The notes: generated from the letters alone by a model not told the origin. 64,000 bases of DNA from RGIG4079 sp045531405 (GCA_045531405.1 JAZSDX010000013.1:49542-113541); one strand, 5' to 3'. Positions 21,955 to 30,825 are shown, numbered from the stretch's first letter. Numbers and translations are program-made.

Positions 21955-22728
21955 CTATTTTGAGCCCAAACAAAGGCTTAGGCGTTGCTCAAGGTCAGTT
22001 GTTGATAGTCGCATGTTGATGTTGCCTTTATAAGCAATAGAAATGTTTCCGGTTTCTTCCGATACAACAATGGCTATGGCATCGGATGCTTGTGATATTC
22101 CTAATGCCGAACGATGCCGAAGTCCGAGCGAGCGTGGGATAGTTGTGTCATGGCTAACGGGTAATATGCAACCTGCAGCTTTAATGCGATTATTAGCAAT
22201 AATCATAGCACCATCGTGGAGAGGAGAGTTCTTAAAAAATATATTCTCTATTAATCGAGAATTTATCGAGGCATCAATTTTATCGCCTGTATTCTCATAG
22301 TTTTCAAGTGGTACATCTTGTTGAATGACAATAAGAGCACCTGTCTTAGATTTTGACATGTTCATACATGCGCGCACAATAGCCATAATCCATTGTTGTG
22401 AAGTTTCGTCGATATTGGTTGAGTGATGAAATAGATTTCGCAAGAATTTCCACCGTTTTTGTGAGCCTAACTCAACGAGGAATCGTTTTAATTGATCTTG
22501 GAACAAAATTACAAGCACAAGCAAGCCGATGTTCATGAATTTGTCAAGAATCGTGCCTGTGAGACGCATTTCAAGCATTTGAGATGCGATAACCCACACT
22601 ACAATAAATGCCATAACTCCGTAGAAGATATTGATAACTCCCGATTCTTTCATCAAGCGATATAGGTAGTAGAGCAACAGAGCTACGAGTAATATATCAA
22701 AAGCATCTTTTATTCCAAAGAAATCCAT
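21955..22728 (-). CDS. cdaA: Diadenylate cyclase CdaA (c-di-AMP synthase)
   Basis: A 257-aa membrane-bound enzyme that makes cyclic di-AMP from two ATP. Three N-terminal transmembrane segments (about residues 10-27, 33-50 and 62-78) precede the DAC domain. The catalytic DGA motif (172-174, HDGAMII) and RHRSALG (204-210) are intact. The pair folP-cdaA is a conserved arrangement in Bacteroidota. No downstream regulator such as CdaR is present, as is usual outside Firmicutes. It is cotranscribed with folP, 10 nt apart. Confidence 0.95.
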   Translation of the reverse strand: MDFFGIKDAFDILLVALLLYYLYRLMKESGVINIFYGVMAFIVVWVIASQMLEMRLTGTILDKFMNIGLLVLVILFQDQLKRFLVELGSQKRWKFLRNLFHHSTNIDETSQQWIMAIVRACMNMSKSKTGALIVIQQDVPLENYENTGDKIDASINSRLIENIFFKNSPLHDGAMIIANNRIKAAGCILPVSHDTTIPRSLGLRHRSALGISQASDAIAIVVSEETGNISIAYKGNINMRLSTTDLEQRLSLCLGSK

Positions 22729-22738
22729 ATTTTATATT

Positions 22739-23584
22739 TTAGTTGTTAATCAAAGTCGTAATTTTTATTGCTTCATGAGCAGCTTTTACGTCATGGACTC
22801 GCAATATTGCAGCACCGGCTTGCAATGCAATTGTATTTACAATGGTTGTGCCATTTAGAGCATTCTCGGCAGTGGTTTCAAGAGTTTTATATATCATTGA
22901 TTTGCGAGAAACACCCACAAGCAATGGATAACCTAATTCGTGTAGCAACTCAAGATTGCGAAGCAGTTCATAATTTTGTTCAATAGTTTTGGCAAAGCCA
23001 AATCCCGGATCGATGATAATGTCATTAACCCCAGCCAAAGTGAGGCGATTGATTTGTTGTGATAACTCTAAAATCATGTCGGCAGTAATATCGTTGTAAT
23101 TTGTGAGATTACTCATTGTTGAGGGTGTGCCACGCATGTGCATTGCTATATATGGCACTTTGAGCCTACCTATCGTAGGAATTATTTCATTGTCGAGTAA
23201 TCCTGCTGAAATATCATTTATGATGTCGGCTCCCAATGATTCAATTGCATATTGAGCAACATCGGCACGAAACGTATCAACCGAGATTGGAATATTGATG
23301 TTTTTTTTGTGAATAATATTCATCGCCATTTCCAAGCGTTGCATTTCTGCTTGCGATGACACATCATTGGCACCCGGACGAGATGAATATGCACCAATAT
23401 CAATGAAATCCACACCTTCGGCTATCATTGTGTCAATGCGATGATTAATGCTGTCGGTATCAAACGAACGAGAATCTCCGTAAAAAGAATCGGGCGTGAT
23501 GTTTAGAATCCCCATCACTTGAGGACGATTAAACTCCACTAATCTACCTTTTATGTTTAATGAAAATGACTTAAATTTTTTCAC
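22739..23584 (-). CDS. folP: Dihydropteroate synthase
   Basis: A 281-aa TIM-barrel enzyme of folate synthesis that condenses p-aminobenzoate with the pterin diphosphate. Its signatures are GILNITPDSF near residues 25-34, DIGAYSSRPGA, ISVDTFRADVA, NDISAG, and DPGFGFAKT, followed by GVSRKS and an RVHDV end, all expected for DHPS. The start codon is GTG at 23584. A TAATTTTG element lies 29 nt upstream. It leads the folP-cdaA-glycosyltransferase unit. DHPS is the classic sulfonamide target; nothing in the sequence suggests an unusual form. Confidence 0.96.
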   Translation of the reverse strand: MKKFKSFSLNIKGRLVEFNRPQVMGILNITPDSFYGDSRSFDTDSINHRIDTMIAEGVDFIDIGAYSSRPGANDVSSQAEMQRLEMAMNIIHKKNINIPISVDTFRADVAQYAIESLGADIINDISAGLLDNEIIPTIGRLKVPYIAMHMRGTPSTMSNLTNYNDITADMILELSQQINRLTLAGVNDIIIDPGFGFAKTIEQNYELLRNLELLHELGYPLLVGVSRKSMIYKTLETTAENALNGTTIVNTIALQAGAAILRVHDVKAAHEAIKITTLINN

Positions 23585-23612
23585 TTTGCTCGATTGAATC
23601 GTTTTAATATCA

Positions 23613-23620
23613 CAAAATTA
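23613..23620 (-). promoter_or_regulatory. Candidate -7 promoter element of folP
   Basis: On the minus strand TAATTTTG matches TAnnTTTG, 29 nt upstream of the GTG start. Confidence 0.55.
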
Positions 23621-23705
23621 AGCAAATTATTTGTTTATCAGCAACAATTTTGTCATTTTTGGTGCAAAATGGCGGTTTTGGTTTACGGTTTTGAATAAAA
23701 GAATA

Positions 23706-23735
23706 AAAGCCAATCCTTATTTAAGAGTTGGCTTT
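23706..23735 (-). terminator. Terminator downstream of the SNF-symporter operon
   Basis: AAAGCCAA and TTGGCTTT form a stem that can be extended by CTTA/TAAG nearer the loop. On the minus strand it is followed by a TTTTATT run. The 310-nt gap 23585-23894 also holds the folP promoter, a GACCATT/AATGGTC hairpin at 23871-23890 and no credible gene. Confidence 0.65.
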
Positions 23736-23894
23736 ATTGAGTATTTGATGATAATATTTTATGGCTATTTTTATTGCTGTTGAATTATTATAGGAGGTTG
23801 CTTTAATGATATACAATCCAGTTGGGAGTGATGTTATAGAGAGTTGTGCCATGAGTTGATGCCACTTTGCGACCATTGTTATTAATGGTCTAAA

Positions 23895-25259
23895 CTAAAA
23901 AATGCCAAGTCCAAATAAGAAAATTAGGAAGATTCCTAAAGGAACAACATATTTTAGGCAAAGTACTAATAATGGGAATGAGCGAACTCCGATTCTCCCA
24001 TTATTAGTAAGAGTGTCTTTTAGTCGAGAGCGTTCTAAAATCCACCCGGCAAATATCGAAATCAACATGCCCCCAAGGGGTAAAAGAATATTAGATGAGG
24101 TGAAATCGAAAAATGAGAAGAAGTCAAGACGGCATAATCCCAAGAAACTTTTATCGCTAAAATAGCCAAACGATAGAGCACTTAACACGCCGCCACATAG
24201 AACTATAATGAGGTTTATTGTAGAGGCTTTAGTACGCGACATTTTCTTTTCTTCGGTAAAGAATGCAATTGACACTTCGCTCATAGAAATCGTAGATGAG
24301 AGAGAGGCCAAGAATAATAAAAAGAAAAATAGAATAGACCAAATTTGTCCACCTGGCATTTGAGTGAATATAGAAGGTAACACTTCAAATACCAATGCAG
24401 GTCCTTGAACCGGAGATATTCCGAAGGAGAATACAGCTGGGAAGATAATTATTCCGGCAAGGAGTGCTACAAGTGTGTCAAGTGAAGCTGTGATTGTGGC
24501 GCTTCGTACGATGCGAGTGTCTTTTGAAAAATAAGAACCATAGGTCATCATTGTGCCAAGACCAAGACTTAATGAGAAGAAAGCTTGACCTAATGCACTT
24601 ATCACAACTTCGGGTGTGATTTTAGAGAAATCGTGAGTGAATAAAAATGCTAATCCTTCTTGAGTTTTGGGCATCATGAGAGAGTTGATGCAGAATATTA
24701 TGAGCAACACAAATAGTGCAGGCATCATGATATTTGACATCTTTTCAATACCTTTTTTTACACCGCGTACTACAATGAAGTAGTTGCATAGAAGAAATAT
24801 AATAGTCCACAAAATAGAACGCAAATTGTTAGTTGAGAACAATGCGAAATGACTGTGAAAAGAGTCAATGTTTGACAGATTAAGTCCCCCAATTATAGAT
24901 TGAAAAAGGTATTCTAAAGTCCATCCGGCAACAACAGAGTAGAAACTTAGTATCATTATTGATGCAAGAATGCCGATATATCCTACCCAATGCCATTTGC
25001 CTGATGCTTTTAAGTGCCGAAATGCTCCAAATATATTACTTTGAGTAGTTCGTCCAATGGCAAATTCGGCACATAATGCCGGAATCCCAAGAAGAACGAT
25101 GCACCCTAAATAACAGAGCAAAAACGCTCCACCTCCATTATTACCGGCTTCATAGGGGAACCTCCAAATATTTCCAAGCCCAACGGCAGAGCCTACTGTT
25201 GTTGCGATAACGCCGAGACGTGTTGTAAATTGTGCTCTATTATTGTTTTCTGAAGTCAT
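23895..25259 (-). CDS. Sodium-dependent transporter, SNF (NSS) family
   Basis: A 454-aa inner-membrane symporter with about 12 transmembrane segments. The family signature at the N-terminus is clear: TRLGVIATTVGSAVGLGNIWRFPY, with the unwound TM1 residues, and GGGAFLLCYL. Further NSS blocks (VAGWTLEYLF, ALGQAFFSLSLGLGTMMTYGSY) match LeuT-type transporters of amino acids and similar small molecules. The exact substrate cannot be told. It is one of two SNF members here, with a 98-aa membrane protein between them, in one minus-strand operon. Confidence 0.93.
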   Translation of the reverse strand: MTSENNNRAQFTTRLGVIATTVGSAVGLGNIWRFPYEAGNNGGGAFLLCYLGCIVLLGIPALCAEFAIGRTTQSNIFGAFRHLKASGKWHWVGYIGILASIMILSFYSVVAGWTLEYLFQSIIGGLNLSNIDSFHSHFALFSTNNLRSILWTIIFLLCNYFIVVRGVKKGIEKMSNIMMPALFVLLIIFCINSLMMPKTQEGLAFLFTHDFSKITPEVVISALGQAFFSLSLGLGTMMTYGSYFSKDTRIVRSATITASLDTLVALLAGIIIFPAVFSFGISPVQGPALVFEVLPSIFTQMPGGQIWSILFFFLLFLASLSSTISMSEVSIAFFTEEKKMSRTKASTINLIIVLCGGVLSALSFGYFSDKSFLGLCRLDFFSFFDFTSSNILLPLGGMLISIFAGWILERSRLKDTLTNNGRIGVRSFPLLVLCLKYVVPLGIFLIFLFGLGIF

Positions 25260-25278
25260 GTTGTAGAGTTTTGAAATA

Positions 25279-25575
25279 TTAATTGGTTGGAAGAGGCTCG
25301 TTTAGTGGCATGCGTTCGATGTATAGTTTCTTCTTTTGATGTTTGATTTTTTTCTTCTTTTGGGTTTGTGCTTTCTTTTCACTTACGACTTCTTTCTCCT
25401 TTTCAACTTGTAATTGAAGTTCCCGGGCAATGCTGTCGATAGTGGTACATTGTTTAGGATTGTTGGTAGTTGCTGTCGTGCGAATAATAATCATTGTCAA
25501 AACAATAGTCAATAAAATGCCGATTATTACAATCATGCCCCGTCGTTCGCTGATATTAAATTTGCTTTTGGTCAT
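25279..25575 (-). CDS. Small single-span membrane protein with a charged C-terminal helix
   Basis: A 98-aa protein with one hydrophobic segment near residues 13-33 (GMIVIIGILLTIVLTMIIIR) and a Lys/Glu/Gln-rich C-terminal part (LQLQVEKEKEVVSEKKAQTQ) that looks like a coiled coil. It lies between two SNF symporter genes, overlaps the upstream symporter by 4 nt and precedes the second by 19 nt, so all three are cotranscribed. I recognise no family. An accessory role for the transporters is only suggested by position. Confidence 0.65.
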   Translation of the reverse strand: MTKSKFNISERRGMIVIIGILLTIVLTMIIIRTTATTNNPKQCTTIDSIARELQLQVEKEKEVVSEKKAQTQKKKKIKHQKKKLYIERMPLNEPLPTN

Positions 25576-26939
25576 TTAATAAAATTAGTGATGAGTATTG
25601 TGCCAATTATAACTGGAGCAACGAATCGCACAATAAACAATACGATATGGAACACTCTTGATTTTACTGTGCCATGATTGGAAAGCTGATTTTTGAAAAA
25701 TGCTTTAGGTGCAATCCACCCCATATACACGCACAATAAAATTGATGCGATTGGGAGCAAGATGTTAGTGGCAATGGTGTCGAATAGGTCGAACAAAGAG
25801 AACCCCATTATGGTTATATTCCCAAGACTCCCTTGCGATAGAGAGCAGAGAGAACTAAATATGAATAGTGGAGCAATAACTATAATACAAGCTTTCCAAC
25901 GAGCCATCTTGAATCGATCTTGCATGAATGCTATTGACACCTCGGCAATAGATATTGTTGAGGTCAAAGCCGCAACCATAAGGAATAAGAAGAATAATGT
26001 TGACCAAAGTTGGGTCAATGGCATTTGTGCAAATATTGATGGTAGTGTAGAAAATACCAATGACGGACCTTCGAGCGATTCCCCGGTAAGTCCAAATGAG
26101 GTAACGGCAGGGAATATGATAATTCCCATCATAATCGCTACGGTCATGTCGAGAAGCGAAACAGTTACGGCCGTGCGAGAGAGTATCGTTGTTTTGGGAT
26201 AATAAGATGCGTAGGTGATTAATATGCCCATTCCGAGGCTTAAAGAGAAGAATGCTTGCCCCATGGCGTTTATAATAACAGTTGTATTAATTTTGCTGAA
26301 GTCGGGGCTTAGGAAAAATTTAAGACCGTCTTCGGCTTTTGGTAAGGAAAGAGAAACGCACCCAAAAATGACGAGCAGCACAAATAACATTGGCATGAGG
26401 ATATTTGACAATCGTTCAATACCTTTTTTTACTCCACAAAGAAGTATCACAAAGTTGATAGCCAACATTATATATGTGAATATGAGAGGATTTATGTCGT
26501 CAACGATATACTCTTTCATTTTTGAGGTAAATAAAGAACTATCAATAGCTCCCGATGTGGTTGACGCAGGGTACAAATCGCCAGTGATAGAATTCCAAAA
26601 ATATTCCATTGTCCATCCGGCAACAACCATATAATAACATAGAATGAGATATGATGCAATGATTGCTATTGCTCCTGTTAACCACCATTTCTTTCCAGGG
26701 GTAACGTTCATAAATGAGCCAACTGCATCACTTCCTCCTCCACGACCGAGTGAAAACTCTGCCATCATTACCGGAATTCCCAATATGAAAACGCATGCTA
26801 TATATATTAAAAGAAACGCAGCACCTCCATTGCTTTGCGCTAAAATGGGGAATCGCCACACATTACCAAGTCCGACTGCCGACCCGACTGTCGCTGCTAT
26901 TAATCCTATTTTTGTTGCAAATTGAGTTTTATTTGACAT
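25572..26939 (-). CDS. Sodium-dependent transporter, SNF (NSS) family
   Basis: A 455-aa symporter with 12 predicted membrane segments. The start MSNKTQFATKIGLIAATVGS at 26939 is preferred over an ORF start at 27035, because the signature AVGLGNVWRFPILAQSNGGAAFLL lies at the usual place and a -7 element lies between the two. Later blocks (VVAGWTMEYFW, AMGQAFFSLSLGMGILITYAS) match the NSS fold. It is a diverged paralogue of the symporter at 23895-25259. Substrate unknown. The upstream divergent gene is VanZ-like. Confidence 0.93.
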   Translation of the reverse strand: MSNKTQFATKIGLIAATVGSAVGLGNVWRFPILAQSNGGAAFLLIYIACVFILGIPVMMAEFSLGRGGGSDAVGSFMNVTPGKKWWLTGAIAIIASYLILCYYMVVAGWTMEYFWNSITGDLYPASTTSGAIDSSLFTSKMKEYIVDDINPLIFTYIMLAINFVILLCGVKKGIERLSNILMPMLFVLLVIFGCVSLSLPKAEDGLKFFLSPDFSKINTTVIINAMGQAFFSLSLGMGILITYASYYPKTTILSRTAVTVSLLDMTVAIMMGIIIFPAVTSFGLTGESLEGPSLVFSTLPSIFAQMPLTQLWSTLFFLFLMVAALTSTISIAEVSIAFMQDRFKMARWKACIIVIAPLFIFSSLCSLSQGSLGNITIMGFSLFDLFDTIATNILLPIASILLCVYMGWIAPKAFFKNQLSNHGTVKSRVFHIVLFIVRFVAPVIIGTILITNFIK

Positions 26940-26969
26940 GAAATGTATAGAGATTTGATTATAATGTTG

Positions 26970-26977
26970 CAAAATTA
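26970..26977 (-). promoter_or_regulatory. Candidate -7 promoter element of the symporter operon
   Basis: On the minus strand TAATTTTG matches TAnnTTTG, 31 nt upstream of the ATG at 26939. It supports that start over the ORF start at 27035. Confidence 0.6.
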
Positions 26978-27020
26978 GCGAAAATGCTTGCAATAATAAA
27001 TAAAATGTATGTTTATTTTG

Positions 27021-27028
27021 TATTTTTG
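27021..27028 (+). promoter_or_regulatory. Candidate -7 promoter element of the VanZ-like gene
   Basis: TATTTTTG matches TAnnTTTG, 31 nt upstream of the GTG at 27059, and lies inside the longer ORF that starts at 26984. This supports the GTG start. Confidence 0.5.
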
Positions 27029-27058
27029 CAAGCAATTAGATTAAATAAACTCAAAAAA

Positions 27059-27448
27059 GTGAAAGAATTTCTATATAAAATACCTGCATATTTGCCTACA
27101 GTAATAGTTTTAATGTTATTGTTTTATCTCACACTTGTGCCACAACCATTGCCTCCAATAGATGTTCCGATTCTCAATTTGGATAAGGTGGTACATATTA
27201 TAATGATGGGGGGTGTTAGTTTTACGGTAATGTTTGACTATAAACGAAGAGAGCGACAACGTGTGTTGTCACTCTCGGTTAAGTTATATGTTTTGGTGGG
27301 AACTATTGCACTTGGAGCTTTTATTGAGTTAGCACAAGGTACTGAATTTATTCATCGCGGTTGCGACCTATGGGATGGTGTTGCTAATGCCCTCGGGTGC
27401 TTGTTGTCGTTCTTTATTTCTCCACCAATTCTTCGTCGATTACTTTAG
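27059..27448 (+). CDS. VanZ-like small membrane protein
   Basis: A 129-aa protein with about four transmembrane helices (TVIVLMLLFYLTLVP, VHIIMMGGVSFTVMFDY, VLVGTIALGAFIELAQ, LWDGVANALGCLLSFFI). The Q-G-T-E-F block after FIELAQ and the D-x-x-D-x-x-A-N block are hallmarks of the VanZ-like family. Most members have no known function, although VanZ gives low-level teicoplanin resistance. The GTG start is preferred, because a promoter-like site lies inside the longer frame. It overlaps the end of the convergent thioredoxin gene by 9 nt. Confidence 0.8.
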   Translation: MKEFLYKIPAYLPTVIVLMLLFYLTLVPQPLPPIDVPILNLDKVVHIIMMGGVSFTVMFDYKRRERQRVLSLSVKLYVLVGTIALGAFIELAQGTEFIHRGCDLWDGVANALGCLLSFFISPPILRRLL

Positions 27449-28459
27449 TTCTCCTGCCAAAGCTTTGCGTACATCTTCTTTTAATTCATCGCCTTGCTTG
27501 TCGCGTGATAAGATTGTGCCATCTGGTCCGATGATGATGATGCAAGGAATGCCCGAAATGCCATAAAGATCGGTTGGGATTGTTTGTGCATTAAGGATGT
27601 TGTGCCAAGGTAGTTCTTTTGAGCTGATAGCTTCAAGTGTATTGTGAGGTTCGTCCCATACGGCTACGCCAACAATTTCGAGACCTTTGTTTTTGTATTC
27701 GGCATAAATCTCTTTTAGGACAACTGCTTGACGCATACAGGGACCACACCAACTTGCCCAAAAGTCAACGATAGTATATTTGTCGGGTTTTACATAGTCG
27801 CTCAATTTAGAGGTTTTGCCATCGTAGGTTATTTCAAAATCGAGATACTTATGTCCGAGAGAGGTAAGCTCTTTTTGTTTCAGTGCAGCTATATAGTTAT
27901 TTACACGAGTAGATGATTTGAATTGTGGGTATTTATCAAGAGCAATAGTTACTTGTTCTTTATTCATTTCATACATTTGTTGCAAGAACATATAAAGACC
28001 GATTGGATTGTTGGCATTATGTTCTAATACGACAGTTTGTAATGTATTGTATGTTTCATATATCTCTTTTTGTTTTGTAGTGTCTGTGGTCTCTTTGAAT
28101 TCGTTTTGCAATTTGCCAAATTGAGAGAAATAGGCATTTAACTTTTCATTCAAAATAGAATTATGCCCACGTTTTTGAGTGACTGTAATATTTCCTTCTT
28201 CAACAATAAATGAGCCATAACGATCTCCATCAATAACAAGTTGAGCAAAGAATGGAGTGTCAATATTCCCATTGAATATAGCTTGGTCATTTTCTACGAT
28301 GGTGCTATCAACTTTTTGCTTAGTATCGTAGTTTAATATATAAGCTGTTAGCCCATCTTCGTCTTCAGATAGTTGTGCGACGATGTTATAGTTGCCGGCA
28401 TTAATAGCCATGGAAGAGGCTACAATTGAAGTAGCAAAAAATAGTGATTTGATTTTCAT
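27440..28459 (-). CDS. TlpA-like thioredoxin protein with DUF4369 N-terminus
   Basis: A 339-aa exported protein. Residues 1-21 are a signal peptide (MKIKSLFFATSIVASSMAINA). Residues 25-110 are a beta-rich DUF4369 domain, residues 110-200 are helical, and residues 200-339 are a thioredoxin domain with the WCGPC motif (Cys238, Cys241) and a cis-Pro region (GISGIPCIIII). Such proteins reduce or oxidise cysteines in the periplasm, for example during c-type cytochrome maturation. The partner is unknown. The promoter element TAATTTTG lies 31 nt upstream. Confidence 0.9.
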   Translation of the reverse strand: MKIKSLFFATSIVASSMAINAGNYNIVAQLSEDEDGLTAYILNYDTKQKVDSTIVENDQAIFNGNIDTPFFAQLVIDGDRYGSFIVEEGNITVTQKRGHNSILNEKLNAYFSQFGKLQNEFKETTDTTKQKEIYETYNTLQTVVLEHNANNPIGLYMFLQQMYEMNKEQVTIALDKYPQFKSSTRVNNYIAALKQKELTSLGHKYLDFEITYDGKTSKLSDYVKPDKYTIVDFWASWCGPCMRQAVVLKEIYAEYKNKGLEIVGVAVWDEPHNTLEAISSKELPWHNILNAQTIPTDLYGISGIPCIIIIGPDGTILSRDKQGDELKEDVRKALAGELK

Positions 28460-28489
28460 ATATTCTATTTTATTTGGTGTTTACTGCCA

Positions 28490-28497
28490 CAAAATTA
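28490..28497 (-). promoter_or_regulatory. Candidate -7 promoter element of the TlpA-like gene
   Basis: On the minus strand TAATTTTG matches TAnnTTTG, 31 nt upstream of the start at 28459. Confidence 0.55.
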
Positions 28498-28537
28498 AGA
28501 ATTATATTCTCAATTTTAATAATTTCTTGGATTAAAC

Positions 28538-28568
28538 TTTCTATAAATAGATAATTTCGTTAAATTTG
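28538..28568 (+). promoter_or_regulatory. Candidate promoter of the acyl-CoA synthetase gene
   Basis: TTTC (28538-28541), a 19-nt spacer and TAAATTTG (28561-28568) resemble the TTTG-N19-21-TAnnTTTG consensus, 30 nt upstream of the ATG at 28599. Confidence 0.55.
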
Positions 28569-28598
28569 TAACGACTAACTTTAATACCTAATATCAAT

Positions 28599-30263
28599 AT
28601 GACAGAAAATCTAAAGAGTTTGAACATATTAATAGAACGGTCAATAAAGCAAAATTGGGAAAATCTTGCTTTGACCGATTTTAATGGTTCGTCTTTCCAA
28701 TATCGCGATTTGGGTCGTAAGATTGCCAAGTTGCATTTAATGTATGAGCACATTGGATTAAAACCTGGAGATAAAATTGCACTATGTGGACGCAATTCTG
28801 CTCAGTGGTCAATTGCATTTTTGTCTTCTTTGACATATGGTGCAGTAGCAGTGCCTATTTTACATGAATTCAAGGCCGATAATATTCACCATTTAGTGAA
28901 TCATAGTGAGGCTAGGTTGCTTTTTGTAGATGCTGCAATATGGGAAAATCTTGATCCGGCATTGATGGAGGGGTTAGATGGGGTAATTCTCATTAATGAT
29001 TATTCATTATTGCTTTCTCGTAATGATTTGCTAACAGATGCACGAAAACGATTAAATGAATTGTTTGGTGCTCGTTATCCAGAACGCTTCCTGCCTGAAG
29101 ATATTCACTACTATGAAGATCAGCCTGATGAATTGGCATTAATAAATTACACATCGGGATCTACCGGTTTTTCTAAGGGAGTGATGCTGACCTATAAAAA
29201 TTTATGGTCAAACACTAAGTTCACAATTGATAATTTGGAGTTCTTGAAAGCGGGAGACCCAATTGTGTGTATGTTGCCATTGGCGCATATGTATGGTATG
29301 CTTGTTGAGCTAATTCATCCTTTGGTTAAGGGGTGTCACATATATTTTCTCACTCGAGTGCCTTCGCCCAAGGTGATAATGGATGCATTTGCAACAGTTA
29401 AACCAAAACTCATTGTAACAGTTCCGTTGATTATTGAAAAAATAATTAAAACAAGGGTGTTCCCATTGTTGGAAAAGCCGTTGATGAAAATGTTATTATA
29501 TGTGCCGTTTGTTGATGATCAGTTGCTGTCAAAGGTAAAGGCAAAAATTACAGAAACATTTGGGGGGAATCTATGCGAGCTTATTATTGGTGGAGCAGCA
29601 TTGAATAAGGAAGTAGAGGCGTTTTTACGTCGCATAAAATTCCCTTATACAGTGGGATATGGAATGACAGAATGTGCGCCGCTTATTGCTTATGCGCCAT
29701 GGCAAGAATCACGTGCAGCATCGTGTGGACGAGTAGTGGATAGGATGGAGGCGCGTATAGATTCTCTTGACCCGGAAAATATTCCGGGTGTGTTGTGGGT
29801 ACGAGGTGATAATGTAATGACAGGTTATTATAAAAATCCCGAGGCAACTGAGGCTGTATTTGATGCAGCCGGCTGGATGAATACAGGAGATATATGTACG
29901 ATTGATGCAGATAATTATGTATATATTCGAGGTCGCGATAAAAATATGATTTTGGGACCATCGGGTCAAAATATTTATCCCGAAGAGATTGAGCAAAAGC
30001 TTAATAATATGCCATATGTGTGTGAATCAATTGTAATTGATGTAGAGGACCAATTGGTAGCACTGATATATCCTGATATTGAAAATGGAACAAAGCAAGG
30101 TTTGTCGCTTCAAGATTTAGATCGCATGATGGAAGAGAATGTGAAACAACTTAATCCTGAATTGCCGGCTTATTCTCGCATCAGTCGAGTGAAAGTGTAT
30201 CACGAAGAATTTGAAAAAACGCCAAAACGCTCAATTAAACGTTATCTTTACAAAAACGGATAA
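28599..30263 (+). CDS. AMP-binding long-chain fatty acid-CoA ligase
   Basis: A 554-aa adenylate-forming enzyme of the acyl-CoA synthetase (FadD-like) group. It activates fatty acids with ATP and CoA. The P-loop-like YTSGSTGFSKG (184-194), a YGMTECAP motif (A5), TGD followed by IDADNYVYIRGRDKNMI (A7/A8), and the late Lys in KTPKRSIKRYL (A10) are all present. There is no signal peptide. The chain is a little shorter than E. coli FadD. It stands alone between divergent TlpA and the ribosomal protein operon, with its own promoter and terminator. Confidence 0.92.
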   Translation: MTENLKSLNILIERSIKQNWENLALTDFNGSSFQYRDLGRKIAKLHLMYEHIGLKPGDKIALCGRNSAQWSIAFLSSLTYGAVAVPILHEFKADNIHHLVNHSEARLLFVDAAIWENLDPALMEGLDGVILINDYSLLLSRNDLLTDARKRLNELFGARYPERFLPEDIHYYEDQPDELALINYTSGSTGFSKGVMLTYKNLWSNTKFTIDNLEFLKAGDPIVCMLPLAHMYGMLVELIHPLVKGCHIYFLTRVPSPKVIMDAFATVKPKLIVTVPLIIEKIIKTRVFPLLEKPLMKMLLYVPFVDDQLLSKVKAKITETFGGNLCELIIGGAALNKEVEAFLRRIKFPYTVGYGMTECAPLIAYAPWQESRAASCGRVVDRMEARIDSLDPENIPGVLWVRGDNVMTGYYKNPEATEAVFDAAGWMNTGDICTIDADNYVYIRGRDKNMILGPSGQNIYPEEIEQKLNNMPYVCESIVIDVEDQLVALIYPDIENGTKQGLSLQDLDRMMEENVKQLNPELPAYSRISRVKVYHEEFEKTPKRSIKRYLYKNG

Positions 30264-30285
30264 TATTGAGCTCTGTGAAAATAAT

Positions 30286-30321
30286 AATGGGCTACTTCGA
30301 AATGGAGTAGCCCATTTTTTT
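30286..30321 (+). terminator. Intrinsic terminator of the acyl-CoA synthetase gene
   Basis: AATGGGCTACT pairs with AGTAGCCCATT around a 9-nt loop, followed by a TTTTT run. Confidence 0.88.
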
Positions 30322-30410
30322 GTGGATTGGGTGATTTATTATTAGTTTACAAGTATGAGTATGCTTTTTGTCCACCTTGCCCTTTTTGAGTATATTAGAA
30401 TCCTAAAACA

Positions 30411-30444
30411 AATAACTCCACTGACTTTTGTCAGTGGAGTTATT
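30411..30444. terminator. Terminator at the end of the rpmB-rpmG-DUF4295 operon
   Basis: A perfect 15-bp inverted repeat (AATAACTCCACTGAC with GTCAGTGGAGTTATT) with a TTTT loop sits 26 nt from the DUF4295 stop. It is the strongest stem in this region. Confidence 0.88.
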
Positions 30445-30470
30445 ATATAGTGTAAAATATAGATGCTATA

Positions 30471-30623
30471 TTATTTCGCTAATACATCTTTAACGGCGTC
30501 ATTAGGCACCATTTCTTCTTTGAACATATAAGCGCCGGTTTTTGGAGATTTAACCATTTTGATAACCTTGCTATATGTACGACCTTCACCTTTTTGGAGT
30601 GATGCTACGGTTTTCTTTGCCAT
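30471..30623 (-). CDS. DUF4295 family protein
   Basis: A 50-aa basic protein, MAKKTVASLQKGEGRTYSKV at the start, VKSPKTGAYMFKEEMV in the middle and DAVKDVLAK at the end. This is the DUF4295 family that occurs next to rpmG in Bacteroidota and may be a lineage-specific ribosomal protein. It starts 9 nt after rpmG ends, so it belongs to the same operon. In many Bacteroidales the next gene is ftsY; here a strong terminator follows instead. The frame is too short for usual ORF cut-offs but the family match is clear. Confidence 0.9.
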   Translation of the reverse strand: MAKKTVASLQKGEGRTYSKVIKMVKSPKTGAYMFKEEMVPNDAVKDVLAK

Positions 30624-30632
30624 ATCTTAGTA

Positions 30633-30821
30633 TTATTTAATTTCTTTGTGAACTGTTACTTTTTTGAGGATAGGGTTGTATTTTTTCAACTCTAAACGCT
30701 CAGTTGTATTTTTGCGGTTTTTGGTAGTGATGTAACGAGAAGTACCGGGCATACCACTTGCCTTATGTTCAGTGCATTCAAGGATAACTTGCACGCGATT
30801 ACCTTTAGCTTTCTTTGCCAT
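30633..30821 (-). CDS. rpmG: Ribosomal protein bL33
   Basis: A 62-aa basic protein of the large ribosomal subunit. Bacterial L33 landmarks are present: GNRVQVILECTEHK at the start, YITTKNRKNTTERLELKKYNP in the middle and KVTVHKEIK at the end. Only one cysteine remains in this chain, so it is a zinc-free (C-minus) type. It is in the middle of an rpmB-rpmG-DUF4295 operon with 4-nt and 9-nt gaps. Confidence 0.95.
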   Translation of the reverse strand: MAKKAKGNRVQVILECTEHKASGMPGTSRYITTKNRKNTTERLELKKYNPILKKVTVHKEIK

Positions 30822-30825
30822 CTTA

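Noticed and set aside
23806..23859. A 17-codon plus-strand frame preceded by TAGGAGG
   Set aside because: The Shine-Dalgarno match is good, but 17 codons with no family and no promoter in an intergenic gap are not enough for a gene call.
26984..27058. N-terminal extension of the VanZ-like protein
   Set aside because: It would contain the promoter-like site at 27021-27028 and lies in the divergent promoter region of the symporter operon.
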